From contig NZ_CP076668.1 of assembly GCF_018968705.1 (NCBI RefSeq), positions 1,116,001 through 1,180,000 on the forward strand: 64,000 bases of DNA, written 5' to 3'. A model generated the notes under the pieces. It ran no database searches. It had not been told where the DNA came from and saw only the letters and a list, made by a program, of their open reading frames with translations. This DNA is from Pseudomonas lijiangensis (lineage in GTDB: Bacteria > Pseudomonadota > Gammaproteobacteria > Pseudomonadales > Pseudomonadaceae). The position numbers and the translations under genes are program-made. Positions 48,289 to 57,516 of the stretch are shown one piece after another; within the stretch, counting starts at the first letter, position 1; each line of letters starts with the position of its first letter.

Positions 48289-49647
48289 ATGAAGAAGATC
48301 AAGGCTAAATCGCTTTCCCGGTTCCAATTGGTACGCAAACTGTCCGTTGTGGGTGCGATGAGTCTGGCGGGCAGCGTACATGCTGCCGATGCGTTCGATG
48401 CCAACTCACCGTGGATGACGGGCGACTGGGGTGGCACACGCACCGAGTTGCTCGACAAGGGTTATGACTTCTCTCTGGAATACGTTTCCGAGATGGCCAG
48501 TAACCTCAAGGGTGGCTTTAACGACGACACCACCGGTCGTTACAGTGACCAGTTCGCTTTCGGCTTGAAGGTCGACCTGCAGAAAGCCTTTGGCTGGCAG
48601 GATGCAGAATTCAAGCTGGCCATTACCGAGCGTAGTGGTCGCAACATCTCCAATGACCGGATCGGCGATCCTCGTGCGGGCACCCTCAGTTCCTCTCAGG
48701 AAGTCTGGGGCCGTGGCCAGACCTGGCGTCTGACGCAAATGTGGGTCAAACAGAAGTATTTCGACGGCGCACTGGACGTCAAGGTTGGCCGGTTCGGGCC
48801 AGGCGAAGACTTCAACTCCTTCCCGTGCGACTTCCAGAACCTGTCGTTCTGCGGCTCGCAGGTGGGTAACTACGTCAACACCTGGTACAACTGGCCAATC
48901 AGCCAGTGGGCCTTGCGCATCAAGTACAACATCACGCCTGAGGTCTATGCCCAGGTCGGTGTGTACGAGCAGAACCCGTCCAACCTCGAAACCGGCAACG
49001 GCTTCAAGCTCAGCGGTAGCGGCACCAAAGGCATGATCCTGCCGGTCGAACTGGTCTGGACCCCGACCGTCAACTCGCTGCCCGGCGAATACCGTGTCGG
49101 TTTCTACAAGAGCACGCCAAGTGCCGACGACGTTTATGAAGGTGCCGACGGTCAGGCTCAGCCGATCTCCGGTGGTGCGTTCAAGTCTCACAGCAGCAAG
49201 CATGGCTGGTGGATCGTGGCTCAGCAGCAGTTGACCGCTCACAACGGCGATTCGTCTCGTGGTCTGAGCATCTTTGCCAACGCCACTGTGCATGACAAGG
49301 AAACCAACTTCGTCGACAACTACCAGCAGATCGGCCTGACCTACAAAGGTCCGTTCGATTCGCGTCCAAAGGATGACATCGGTATCGGTATCGCCCGTAT
49401 CCACGTCAACGACGATGTACAGGACCGTGTCCGTCTGCAGAACCAGATTAACGGCATCAACGACTACGACAATCCGGGCTACCTGCCGGTACAGGACACC
49501 GAGTACAACTCGGAAATCTACTACGGCTTCCATGTCACCAACTGGCTGACCGTGCGTCCTAACCTGCAATACATCAAGCATCCTGGCGGCGTGAGCCAGG
49601 TTGACGATGCCATTGTTGCGGGCCTGAAAATTCAGTCGAAGTTCTGA
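48289..49647 (+). CDS. oprB: Carbohydrate-selective porin OprB
   Basis: This 452-residue outer-membrane porin has a signal peptide (LSVVGAMSLAGSVHAADA) and the OprB family start SPWMTGDWGGTRTELLDKGYDFSLEYVSEMASNLKGG, then repeated amphipathic strands (VKVGRFGPGEDFNSFPCDFQNLSFCGSQVGNYV), ending at the aromatic LKIQSKF. It lets glucose cross the outer membrane. It lies 119 bases after gtsD; an intrinsic terminator follows. Confidence 0.95.
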   Translation: MKKIKAKSLSRFQLVRKLSVVGAMSLAGSVHAADAFDANSPWMTGDWGGTRTELLDKGYDFSLEYVSEMASNLKGGFNDDTTGRYSDQFAFGLKVDLQKAFGWQDAEFKLAITERSGRNISNDRIGDPRAGTLSSSQEVWGRGQTWRLTQMWVKQKYFDGALDVKVGRFGPGEDFNSFPCDFQNLSFCGSQVGNYVNTWYNWPISQWALRIKYNITPEVYAQVGVYEQNPSNLETGNGFKLSGSGTKGMILPVELVWTPTVNSLPGEYRVGFYKSTPSADDVYEGADGQAQPISGGAFKSHSSKHGWWIVAQQQLTAHNGDSSRGLSIFANATVHDKETNFVDNYQQIGLTYKGPFDSRPKDDIGIGIARIHVNDDVQDRVRLQNQINGINDYDNPGYLPVQDTEYNSEIYYGFHVTNWLTVRPNLQYIKHPGGVSQVDDAIVAGLKIQSKF

Positions 49648-49678
49648 TTTCACAAACGCTCAAGGTCGTGTGTGCTTT

Positions 49679-49705
49679 ACGGGCAGCCTGGCTGCCCGTT
49701 TTTTT
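49679..49705 (+). terminator. Terminator of oprB
   Basis: ACGGGCAG and CTGCCCGT form a stem with a 5-base loop, followed by a run of seven T, 32 bases past the stop. Confidence 0.9.
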
Positions 49706-49745
49706 ATGGTCATGAATACCTTTATTTTCAGAGGTGCGGTTGGCG

Positions 49746-50618
49746 ATGTCCCTCACTCACGCGCAGATGCACGAGCACCCGTTACAACGCTTTTTCACCT
49801 CCCGACGGGTCAGGCCGACCTTCGAGTGGGATCGCTATCAGTTGCGTGATGTGCTGGTGATCGATCATCCCCGGTGCCAGGCCGTGTTCAGTCGCCAGGG
49901 CGGGCAGTTGTTGCATTTCCAGCCTCGGGGACAGAAACCCTGGCTCTGGTGTGCTGCGCAATGGCCGCAGGTCGGCGCCATTCGTGGTGGCGTGCCGGTC
50001 TGCTGGCCCTGGTATGGCCGTCATCCCAGTGAAAGCGGCTGGCCTGCCCATGGCTGGGCACGTCTGCTGAACTGGAAGCTGATCGACAGCGCCGAGAGCG
50101 AGGCAGGCGTGACTCTGCACTGGCAGTTGCAGCTCTGGGACTGGCAGGTGGATCTGCATGCCGAACTGGGGCAGGGCATGGAACTGCGCCTGAGTACCCG
50201 GCATGAAGACAGCGAGCCCTGCCATTTCAGTCATGGGCTGCATGCTTATTGGCGCATCAGCGATGTGGCGGGCGTCGCGCTGGAAGGGCTGGATGGCGCG
50301 CAGGGCTACGACAAGCTCAGTCGGCAGGTCTGCCAGCAGGAAGGCGAGCTGCGGGTTGCTGGAGGCTGCCAGCGGGTCTTCGAGCATACCGGCGCCGTGC
50401 AGCTTCAGGACAGCGCCTGGAAGCGGCGTTTGCACATCGACACCAGCGACAGCCCGAGCACGGTGGTCTGGCATCCCGGCAGCAGGCCGCTACTGGGTGT
50501 CTGCGGCAGCGAAGCCAGCGGCTTTGTCCGTGTTGAAGCAACTTCATGTGAAAGCGAACACGGAAGCCTGGAGCCGGGCGAGCAGGCGCAGATCAGATTG
50601 CAGGCCTGTCTGGCGTAG
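49746..50618 (+). CDS. D-hexose-6-phosphate mutarotase (aldose epimerase family)
   Basis: This 290-residue protein belongs to the YeaD-like branch of the galactose mutarotase fold: LVIDHPRCQAVFSRQGGQLLHFQPRGQKPWLW, then IRGGVPVCWPWYGRHPSESGWPAHGWARLLNW with the active-site His, and HFSHGLHAYWRISDVAGVALEGLDG with the second His. It interconverts anomers of glucose 6-phosphate or glucose. I use ATG 49746; GTG 49734 or TTG 49740, closer to GAGG, are possible. It lies between oprB and hexR, as in other Pseudomonas. Confidence 0.88.
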   Translation: MSLTHAQMHEHPLQRFFTSRRVRPTFEWDRYQLRDVLVIDHPRCQAVFSRQGGQLLHFQPRGQKPWLWCAAQWPQVGAIRGGVPVCWPWYGRHPSESGWPAHGWARLLNWKLIDSAESEAGVTLHWQLQLWDWQVDLHAELGQGMELRLSTRHEDSEPCHFSHGLHAYWRISDVAGVALEGLDGAQGYDKLSRQVCQQEGELRVAGGCQRVFEHTGAVQLQDSAWKRRLHIDTSDSPSTVVWHPGSRPLLGVCGSEASGFVRVEATSCESEHGSLEPGEQAQIRLQACLA

Positions 50619-50643
50619 GTATCAATCAAGGCACGAACAAAAC

Positions 50644-50735
50644 TTGTGGGAGGCAGCTTGCTGGCGACAAAGGCCTGAAAACTGGCAGATATTCTGCGTC
50701 TGTACGCAAAGTCGCCAGCAAGCTGCCTCCCACAA
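50644..50735. repeat. REPIN-type inverted pair, copy C
   Basis: Perfect 25-base arms (50644-50668 and 50711-50735) begin TTGTGGGAGGCAGCTTGCTG, with AGATATTCTGCGTCTG in the middle as in copies A and B. It lies between the convergent mutarotase and hexR genes. Confidence 0.9.
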
Positions 50736-50769
50736 AGTGATTCATTTAACCCTGACCGGGTGGGTTGTA

Positions 50770-51636
50770 TCAGTCCTGATCTTCCGCCGGATACCGGCTG
50801 TCATTCAGGCTTTCCTTGATCTTGCGCAAATGCGGCTGGAAGTCCACGCCGCGGCGCAGGGTCATGCCGGTGGCCAGTACGTCTAGGACGGTCAGCTGGA
50901 TGATCCGGGAAGTCATCGGCATGTAGATGTCGGTGTCTTCGGGCAGCGGAATATTCAGGCTCACGGTGCTGGCCTTGGCCAGGGGAGAGCCTGCGGCGGT
51001 AAGGCCCAGTACCGATGCACCGTTGGCCCGTGCAATGCGTGCCACTTCCACCAGCTCACGGGTGCGTCCGGTGTAGGAAATGATCACGAACAACTCACCG
51101 GTATGCGCCACCGAAGCGATCATGCGCTGCATCAGCACGTCCGCATGGGCGGTGACTGCCAGGTTGAAACGGAAGAACTTGTGCTGGGCATCCAGCGCCA
51201 CGGGTGCCGAGGCGCCCAGGCCGAAGAAGTGGATCTGACGGGCCTGGATCAGCATGTCCACCGACTTGCTGATCAGCGTCGGGTCCAGTTGCTGGCAGGC
51301 GCTGTCCAGTGACGCGATGGCGCTGCCGAAAATCTTCTGGGTGTAGGCCTCGGGGTTGTCATCGGCTTCCACTGCCCGGCTGACATAGGCCGCGCCGCTG
51401 GCCAGGCTTTGTGCCAGTTGCAGTTTCAGCTCGGGGTAACCGCTGACGTTGAACGAGCGGCAAAAGCGATTGACCGTCGGCTCGCTGACTTTCGCCGCCT
51501 GGGCGAGGGCCGCGATGCTGAGCCGCGTGGCCATCTGCGGGTTGAGCAGGATCACCTCAGCGACCTTGCGTTCAGCCTTGTTCAGCTCTTCGAGCCGGAC
51601 CTGGATCTGCTCCAGGAGATTTTTTGCGCGGTCCAT
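50770..51636 (-). CDS. hexR: Transcriptional regulator HexR (RpiR family)
   Basis: This 288-residue repressor has an N-terminal RpiR helix-turn-helix ([61 protein letters not shown]) and a C-terminal SIS sugar-isomerase domain ([58 protein letters not shown]). HexR releases DNA when it binds KDPG. It controls zwf-pgl-eda, edd-glk and gap. It is divergent from zwf, with a HexR-like pseudopalindrome between them. Confidence 0.95.
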   Translation of the reverse strand: MDRAKNLLEQIQVRLEELNKAERKVAEVILLNPQMATRLSIAALAQAAKVSEPTVNRFCRSFNVSGYPELKLQLAQSLASGAAYVSRAVEADDNPEAYTQKIFGSAIASLDSACQQLDPTLISKSVDMLIQARQIHFFGLGASAPVALDAQHKFFRFNLAVTAHADVLMQRMIASVAHTGELFVIISYTGRTRELVEVARIARANGASVLGLTAAGSPLAKASTVSLNIPLPEDTDIYMPMTSRIIQLTVLDVLATGMTLRRGVDFQPHLRKIKESLNDSRYPAEDQD

Positions 51637-51761
51637 TTCAAGTCCTTGTCGCGGCTGATTACCAACGGTTTTGTATTAGCTCTTTAGCCTGTAGCAAAGG
51701 TGGCCTATCGTACTGGTGGCCTGTGTCGATCACCACTGGAATATGGTTTTAGACAAAATGT

Positions 51762-51777
51762 TGTGGTTATTACTACA
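51762..51777. promoter_or_regulatory. Candidate HexR operator between hexR and zwf
   Basis: TGTGGTTATTACTACA is an imperfect palindrome (12 of 16 positions) of the TGTRRT-N4-AYTACA form. It does not match TTGT-N7-ACAA exactly. It lies 66 bases upstream of the zwf start. Confidence 0.5.
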
Positions 51778-51842
51778 TATGGCCTTGAGTAACGCCTTTA
51801 AAAAAGGTATTTGTAGCCTAACTTGATAAAAGAACCAACATT

Positions 51843-53312
51843 ATGCCCTCGATTACGGTTGAACCGTGCACTTTTGCCTTGTTTGGCGCCTTGGGCGACC
51901 TGGCGGTGCGCAAGCTGTTCCCGGCTCTTTACCAACTCGACCGCGCCGGATTGCTGCATGACGACACCCGGATTCTGGCCCTGGCGCGCGAGCCTGGCAC
52001 CGAGGAGTCGCATCTGGCGTACATCGAAAAATCCATGCGTCGCTTCATTCCCGAGGCTGAACTGGAAGCGGACAACGTTGAACGTTTCAAGGCACGCCTG
52101 AGCTATCTGCATGTGGATTTCCTCAAGGCAGAGGATTATGTGGCCCTTGCCGAGCGCGTCGGCGATGCCGAAACGCTGATCGCCTACTTCGCCACACCTG
52201 CGTCGGTCTATGGCGCCATCTGCGAGAATCTGGCGTCGGCCGGTCTGGCCGATCGTACCCGCGCCGTGCTGGAAAAGCCTATCGGCCATGACCTGGCGTC
52301 CTCGCGACGGGTCAATGACGCCGTGGCGCAGTTCTTCCCGGAAAACCGCGTCTACCGGATCGACCATTATCTGGGCAAGGACACGGTGCAGAACCTCATT
52401 GCCCTGCGCTTCGCCAACAGCCTGTTCGAGACTCAGTGGAACCAGAATCACATCTCCCACGTGGAAATCACCGTGGCCGAGAAGGTGGGTATCGAAGGCC
52501 GCTGGGGCTATTTCGATCAGGCCGGCCAACTGCGCGACATGATTCAGAACCACTTGCTGCAACTGCTCTGCCTGATCGCCATGGACCCGCCCAGCGACCT
52601 GTCGGCCGATAGTATCCGGGACGAGAAGGTCAAGGTGCTCAAGGCGCTGGCACCTTTCACCCCCGAGCGTCTGGCGACCCAGGTGGTGCGTGGCCAGTAC
52701 ACCGCCGGTTACAGCGAAGGCAAGTCGGTGCCCGGTTACCTGGAGGAAGAAAACTCCAATACCCAGAGCGACACCGAAACCTTCGTGGCCCTGCGCGCCG
52801 ACATCCGCAACTGGCGCTGGTCGGGCACGCCGTTCTATCTGCGTACCGGCAAGCGCATGCCGCAGAAGCTGTCGCAGATCGTGATCCACTTCAAAGAGCC
52901 GCCGCACTACATCTTCGCACCTGAACAGCGTCTGCAGATCAGCAACCGCCTGATCATCCGCCTGCAGCCCGATGAGGGCATCTCCTTGCAAGTGATGACC
53001 AAGGATCAGGGGCTGGATAAAGGCATGCAGTTGCGCAGCGGCCCGTTGCAATTGAATTTTTCCGACACCTACCGCAGCGCCCGGGTCCCGGATGCCTATG
53101 AGCGGTTGTTGCTGGAAGTGATGCGCGGCAATCAGAACCTGTTTGTTCGCAAAGATGAAATCGAGTACGCGTGGCAGTGGTGCGATCAGTTGATCGCCGG
53201 CTGGAAGAAGGCAGGCGATGCGCCCAAGCCTTACGCCGCCGGTTCCTGGGGCCCCATGAGCTCCATTGCGCTGATTACTCGTGATGGGAGGTCGTGGTAT
53301 GGCGATATGTGA
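51843..53312 (+). CDS. zwf: Glucose-6-phosphate 1-dehydrogenase
   Basis: This 489-residue enzyme oxidises glucose 6-phosphate to 6-phosphogluconolactone. It has the nucleotide-binding [24 protein letters not shown], the [11 protein letters not shown] motif and the active-site [14 protein letters not shown]. It is the first gene of zwf-pgl-eda and overlaps pgl by 14 bases. Control by HexR is likely from the adjacent operator. Confidence 0.97.
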   Translation: MPSITVEPCTFALFGALGDLAVRKLFPALYQLDRAGLLHDDTRILALAREPGTEESHLAYIEKSMRRFIPEAELEADNVERFKARLSYLHVDFLKAEDYVALAERVGDAETLIAYFATPASVYGAICENLASAGLADRTRAVLEKPIGHDLASSRRVNDAVAQFFPENRVYRIDHYLGKDTVQNLIALRFANSLFETQWNQNHISHVEITVAEKVGIEGRWGYFDQAGQLRDMIQNHLLQLLCLIAMDPPSDLSADSIRDEKVKVLKALAPFTPERLATQVVRGQYTAGYSEGKSVPGYLEEENSNTQSDTETFVALRADIRNWRWSGTPFYLRTGKRMPQKLSQIVIHFKEPPHYIFAPEQRLQISNRLIIRLQPDEGISLQVMTKDQGLDKGMQLRSGPLQLNFSDTYRSARVPDAYERLLLEVMRGNQNLFVRKDEIEYAWQWCDQLIAGWKKAGDAPKPYAAGSWGPMSSIALITRDGRSWYGDM

Positions 53313-54012
53313 TCTTGAGCTGCCAGCAGGACTGGTGGCGCGCGAATTCGATAACCCGCAGCAACTGGCCGGTGCGCTGGCTGGCAATGTGGCCGAGCGC
53401 CTGAACGCTGCTATCGCCGCCAATGGCGTGGCGACCCTGGTGGTGTCCGGTGGGCGCAGCCCGGTGGCGTTTTTCCAGAGCCTGGCTGAAAAGCCGGTGG
53501 ACTGGTCCCGAGTGGTCATCAGCCTGGCTGACGAGCGCTGGGTTCCGGTCGAGCATGCCGACAGCAATGCCGGCCTGTTGCAGCGCCACTTGTTGCAAGG
53601 CCCTGTGGCCGAGGCGAAGTTCATCGGCCTGTACACCCCGGCCGAGAGTCTGGAAGAGGCGGCACTGGCGGCGGACGAGATTCTGGCGCAACTGCCTGCC
53701 ATCGATGTGCTGATTCTGGGCATGGGCGATGACGGGCATACCGCGTCCCTGTTTCCCGGCAGTCCGAACCTCGAACAGGCACTGAACCTGGATGACGAGC
53801 GCCGTTGCCTGCCGATGCTGGCCCCCAGCGTGCCTCATCAGCGCCTGACCCTGACTCGCCGTCTGCTGGCTTCGGCGCGTCACCCGATTCTTTCCGTGTC
53901 CGGCCAGGCCAAGCTCGACACATTGCGCACAGCGCTGGCGGGCGACGATATCGCCCAACTGCCGGTTCGTGCCTTCCTCAACTCAACACTTGAGATTTAC
54001 TGGTGCCCATAA
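53299..54012 (+). CDS. pgl: 6-Phosphogluconolactonase
   Basis: This 237-residue enzyme hydrolyses 6-phosphogluconolactone. It has the NagB/DevB-type fold with [42 protein letters not shown] and [23 protein letters not shown] 53299 has GGGAGG 7 bases upstream, within the zwf end; an earlier in-frame GTG is less likely. Confidence 0.95.
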   Translation: MAICDLELPAGLVAREFDNPQQLAGALAGNVAERLNAAIAANGVATLVVSGGRSPVAFFQSLAEKPVDWSRVVISLADERWVPVEHADSNAGLLQRHLLQGPVAEAKFIGLYTPAESLEEAALAADEILAQLPAIDVLILGMGDDGHTASLFPGSPNLEQALNLDDERRCLPMLAPSVPHQRLTLTRRLLASARHPILSVSGQAKLDTLRTALAGDDIAQLPVRAFLNSTLEIYWCP

Positions 54013-54029
54013 GCAAAGGATCCGTCGCC

Positions 54030-54704
54030 ATGACAACGAACGAAAATAATCAGCCGCGAAACAGCATGGCGAACAAGATTGCCCAGATCGACGAACTCTG
54101 CGCCAAGGCCAGAATCCTGCCGGTCATTACCATTGCCCGCGACGAGGATGTCCTGCCACTGGCAGACGCCCTGGCAGCCGGTGGCCTGACGGCTCTGGAA
54201 ATCACCTTGCGTTCGGCGTTCGGCCTGAGCGCGATCCGTATCCTGCGCGAGCAGCGCCCTGAATTGTGCGTGGGCGCGGGCACCGTGCTGGATCGCAAGA
54301 TGCTGGCCGATGCCGAAGCGGCCGGTTCGCAATTCATCGTGACACCTGGCAGCACCCACGATCTGCTGCAGGCGGCGGTGGATAGCCCGCTGCCCATGCT
54401 GCCCGGCATCAGCAGCGCTTCGGAAATCATGATCGGTTATGCCCTGGGGTATCGTCGCTTCAAGCTGTTCCCGGCTGAAATCAGCGGCGGCGTGGCGGCA
54501 ATCAAGGCCTTGGGCGGCCCGTTCAACGAAGTGCGTTTCTGCCCGACTGGCGGGGTGAATGCCGATAACCTCAAGAGCTACATCGCACAGCCCAACGTGA
54601 TGTGCGTGGGGGGCACCTGGATGATCGACAACGCCTGGGTCAAGAATGGTGACTGGGGTCGCATTCAGGAAGCCACGGCAGAGGCGCTGGCGCTGTTCGA
54701 CTGA
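54030..54704 (+). CDS. eda: KDPG aldolase (2-dehydro-3-deoxyphosphogluconate aldolase)
   Basis: This 224-residue aldolase cleaves KDPG to pyruvate and glyceraldehyde 3-phosphate. It has ILPVITIARDEDVLPLADALAAGGLTALEITLR, the catalytic-type Glu in that segment, CVGAGTVLD, the Schiff-base lysine in FKLFPAE and FCPTGGV. ATG 54030 has AAAGGA 9-10 bases upstream. It is the last gene of zwf-pgl-eda; a terminator follows. Confidence 0.96.
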   Translation: MTTNENNQPRNSMANKIAQIDELCAKARILPVITIARDEDVLPLADALAAGGLTALEITLRSAFGLSAIRILREQRPELCVGAGTVLDRKMLADAEAAGSQFIVTPGSTHDLLQAAVDSPLPMLPGISSASEIMIGYALGYRRFKLFPAEISGGVAAIKALGGPFNEVRFCPTGGVNADNLKSYIAQPNVMCVGGTWMIDNAWVKNGDWGRIQEATAEALALFD

Positions 54705-54769
54705 ATATCCGGCTTCGGGCATCAGGCCCGGGGCCTTCAAAGAAGTTGTTGTTGGTTTGTATGGTTTTT

Positions 54770-54803
54770 ACGGTGCTCCCTGGTCCGGAGCGCCGTTTTT
54801 TTT
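54770..54803 (+). terminator. Terminator of eda
   Basis: ACGGTGCTCC and GGAGCGCCGT pair, with one G-T wobble, around a 7-base loop and are followed by a run of T. Confidence 0.88.
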
Positions 54804-54816
54804 GCCTGTACGATTT

Positions 54817-54867
54817 TTTCGCGAATGAATTCGCTCCCACAGAGTAGGAGCGAATTCATTCGCGAAA
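54817..54867. repeat. Inverted pair of short REPs (GAATTCATTCGC family)
   Basis: A 21-base arm that starts TTTCGCGAATGAATTCGC (54817-54837) is repeated inverted at 54847-54867 with a 9-base spacer. The right arm holds the last codons and stop of the DUF3820 gene. Confidence 0.88.
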
Positions 54868-55089
54868 GGGTTGCCGCGGCCTTGTACGCAGGGGATCCAG
54901 CAGCCCGCTCAGGCCGTTATGGTCGATTTCCTGCATCAGGGCCAGCAGGCCACCCAGCTCGCCTTGAGGGAAGCCTTCCCGGGCGAACCAGTTCAGATAG
55001 TGGCCGGGCAGGTCGGCAATCAGTCGGCCCTTGTACTTGCCGAAAGGCATTTCACGGGTGACCAGCAGTTTGAGTTTTTCCGGATTCAT
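54856..55089 (-). CDS. DUF3820 family protein
   Basis: This 77-residue protein starts MNPEKLKLLVTREMPFGKYKGRLIADLPGHYLNWFAREGFPQGELGGLLALMQEI, which matches the short DUF3820 family. Its function is unknown; some members are annotated as putative quorum-sensing-regulated virulence factors. ATG 55089 is used; a start 20 codons earlier has no family support. The final residues RQPFRE and the stop codon lie within a REP palindrome, so the C-terminus may have been set by repeat insertion. Confidence 0.85.
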   Translation of the reverse strand: MNPEKLKLLVTREMPFGKYKGRLIADLPGHYLNWFAREGFPQGELGGLLALMQEIDHNGLSGLLDPLRTRPRQPFRE

Positions 55090-55310
55090 GTGTAAGCCAT
55101 CGATAACGTAATTCAAATGAGAACATACCTGCATTCTGCATGCAGGCAAAACGACAGTTCATGCAGAAAGAGCGGGTGGGCTATTCTGGTTATATCCATA
55201 ACTCGTTGAAATATATGTAAAAAATAAAATAAAAGAAGCTGGCATGGGGACTGCAATCAAGTAAGTCAGCAACAAGACTTCTTTCCACACTGCCTAGTAA
55301 GGATATTGAA

Positions 55311-55781
55311 ATGACCGACGTCAATAAAGAATCCATTGACCTGCTCAACGATCTGATCGAAACCAGCAAAGACGGTCAAAAGGGCTTTGAAACCAGCGCC
55401 GAGGATCTGAAGAATCCTGCGCTCAAGAGCTTCTTCCATACCCGTGCCAGCGAGTGCAGTACTGCTGTACGCGAACTGCAGGCTGAGGTCCGTGCATTGG
55501 GTGGCGACCCTGAAACCGGTTCAAGTGCGGCAGGCTCTCTGCATCGCATGTGGGTTGACCTCAAGTCTGCCCTGACCGGCAAGAGTGATGAAGCCATTCT
55601 CAATGAAGTCGAGCGTGGCGAGGACCATGCTCTGGAGGCCTACAAGAAGGCGCTGCAAAAGGCTCAGGAAAAATCCCTGCCTGCCAATGTGATTGCCCTC
55701 GTGCGCAAGCAGCTCGATGGCACCCAGCGCAATCATGATCAGGTCAAGGCCTTGCGTGATCAGGTACGCGCAGCGTCCTGA
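55311..55781 (+). CDS. PA2169-family four-helix-bundle protein (DUF2383)
   Basis: This 156-residue protein is all-helical: ESIDLLNDLIETSKDGQKGFETSAEDLKNPALKSFFHTRASECSTAVRELQAEVRALGG, then GSLHRMWVDLKSALTGKSDEAILNEVERGEDHALEAYKKAL. This is the ferritin-like DUF2383 fold. Homologues are often induced in stationary phase or stress; the role is unknown. An AT-rich region (55190-55240) upstream probably holds the promoter. A bidirectional terminator follows. Confidence 0.88.
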   Translation: MTDVNKESIDLLNDLIETSKDGQKGFETSAEDLKNPALKSFFHTRASECSTAVRELQAEVRALGGDPETGSSAAGSLHRMWVDLKSALTGKSDEAILNEVERGEDHALEAYKKALQKAQEKSLPANVIALVRKQLDGTQRNHDQVKALRDQVRAAS

Positions 55782-55806
55782 TAGCCTGTTGTCGCAAGTC
55801 TGAAGA

Positions 55807-55833
55807 AAAACGCCAGCCAGCCTGGCGTTTTTT
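55807..55833. terminator. Bidirectional terminator between the DUF2383 gene and the diguanylate cyclase
   Basis: AAAACGCCAG and CTGGCGTTTT are perfect inverted arms with a 5-base loop, flanked by A and T runs. It serves both convergent genes. Confidence 0.92.
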
Positions 55834-55837
55834 GCGT

Positions 55838-57349
55838 TCAGTCCTGGCCGAACACCCGCTGCTCCACGCGATTGCGACCGTTGTTCTTGGCTTGATACAG
55901 GGCCTTGTCCGCGAGGCCGAACAGGGATGCGAGTTTATTGCCCTGCTTGACGACTTGCGAGGCGACACCAATGCTGACGGTGATCCGTTGCTGGTCGCCG
56001 TTGAACACCGGCATGACCTCCACGGACGTGCGGATCGATTCAGCCAGGGCCATGGCGCCCTGCAGGTCGGTTTCCGGCAGCACCACGACAAACTCTTCGC
56101 CACCATAGCGGGCCGCAATATCCCCAGGACGACGGATGGTTCGCGAAATGGTGTAGGCGACCTTGCGCAGTGCTTCATCGCCGCCGGGGTGACCATGGCG
56201 TTCGTTGAAGGCCTTGAAATGGTCCACGTCTACCATCAGCAGCGATAAGGGCTTGCCTGAACGTACGGCCCGCGCCCATTCGATGTCCATTGCATCATCG
56301 AGCTGACGCCGGTTGGGCAGTCCGGTCAGGCCGTCGGTGGCGGCCAGGCTGGCCAGTTTGTCTTCGGCCTGGTGACGGCGGCGCAGTTCGCGGCACAGCA
56401 GAAAGGTCAGCCACATGATCCCGATGCACAACACGCCTGTGGCGCTGCCCACCAGCCAGGCATTGCGTCTCCAGACGGCATAAACCTCCTCTTCGGCCTG
56501 ACCGATCACCACAATCAACGGCAAGTCGCCGACCCGGGAAAAGGTATAGAAGCGCATGGCCCGGAGCTGGGATGACATGGCGGTGAAGCTGCCGGTGCCC
56601 TCCTGAACGATTCGTTTGAAGTTCTCCGAGGCGCTGTAATCCTTGCCGGTCAGATCCAGGCCTTCCACATCGGGGTAGCGAACCAGCATGGTGCCATGGG
56701 CTGTGATGATGCTGATGCTGCTGCCCTTGTCCAGGACCTGGCTTTTGAACAGCTCCCTGAAATAGACAAGCCGGATGATGCCAGTGGCGACGCCTTCAAA
56801 CTCGCCATTGGGGCCAGACATGCGACGGCTGAGACTGATAAACCAGTCCGGATTGCCCGATCGGGTCTTGAACGGACCATCTACATGAAGGCCCGTAGAA
56901 GGGTTTTTCAGGTGGTACTGAAAGTATTCGCGATCTGAAAAGTTATCGTTGCGCGGAATGACCGACAACGCGTCTGCAATAATCTTCCCGTCTTTATCCA
57001 GCAGAACCATATCGCCCTTGAAGGGCGCTATTGTAGAGCGGTCGAACAGGACAAGTTGTCGCAGTTCCGCCGAAATGTCCTGCAGGTCCGGGCGCTTCCA
57101 CGACTTGAGAATGCCTCGCAATGAAGTGTCATACAGCTCGGCATTACGCATTACATCGGCATTGATCAATTGAACGATATTGGACGCTGTACGGGCCGCC
57201 GACGATGTTGCGTCGGCCCGCTCGCGAGCCAGCAGAAACGCGACAATGACCAGAATGGCAAGCATCGACAGCGAACTGCCGCCGATCAGCACTTTCTCGG
57301 AGCGTGTCCACTTGTAGTTTGCAGATTGCAGGGGTGCAGGAGAATTCAT
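55838..57349 (-). CDS. Membrane diguanylate cyclase with periplasmic dCache-type sensor
   Basis: This 503-residue protein makes c-di-GMP. A membrane helix (VLIGGSSLSMLAILVIVAFLLA, residues about 19-40) and a second near residue 290 (NAWLVGSATGVLCIGIMWLTFLLC) flank a periplasmic sensor of about 250 residues with dCache features (FSDREYFQYHLKNPSTGLHVDGPFKTRSG). The cytoplasmic GGDEF domain has DGLTGLPNRRQLDDAM and the active-site motif GGEEF. Five residues before it lies RPGD, an intact RxxD product-inhibition site. No EAL domain is present. ATG 57349 is used. Confidence 0.92.
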   Translation of the reverse strand: MNSPAPLQSANYKWTRSEKVLIGGSSLSMLAILVIVAFLLARERADATSSAARTASNIVQLINADVMRNAELYDTSLRGILKSWKRPDLQDISAELRQLVLFDRSTIAPFKGDMVLLDKDGKIIADALSVIPRNDNFSDREYFQYHLKNPSTGLHVDGPFKTRSGNPDWFISLSRRMSGPNGEFEGVATGIIRLVYFRELFKSQVLDKGSSISIITAHGTMLVRYPDVEGLDLTGKDYSASENFKRIVQEGTGSFTAMSSQLRAMRFYTFSRVGDLPLIVVIGQAEEEVYAVWRRNAWLVGSATGVLCIGIMWLTFLLCRELRRRHQAEDKLASLAATDGLTGLPNRRQLDDAMDIEWARAVRSGKPLSLLMVDVDHFKAFNERHGHPGGDEALRKVAYTISRTIRRPGDIAARYGGEEFVVVLPETDLQGAMALAESIRTSVEVMPVFNGDQQRITVSIGVASQVVKQGNKLASLFGLADKALYQAKNNGRNRVEQRVFGQD

Positions 57350-57516
57350 CGCAGCCGTTGTACTTCCGGAGCAGATCGGTCGAGGCCGGATATATATCAC
57401 GCTCTTTATGAAAAGATAGGAATTAATTCAAGTAAGGGACGGTTTTTCGGTGCAGTGCCTTGAATAAGAGTACTTAGTGCGCGTTATTTGGTGGCGTGGT
57501 TTTTATGGCGCGGGCT

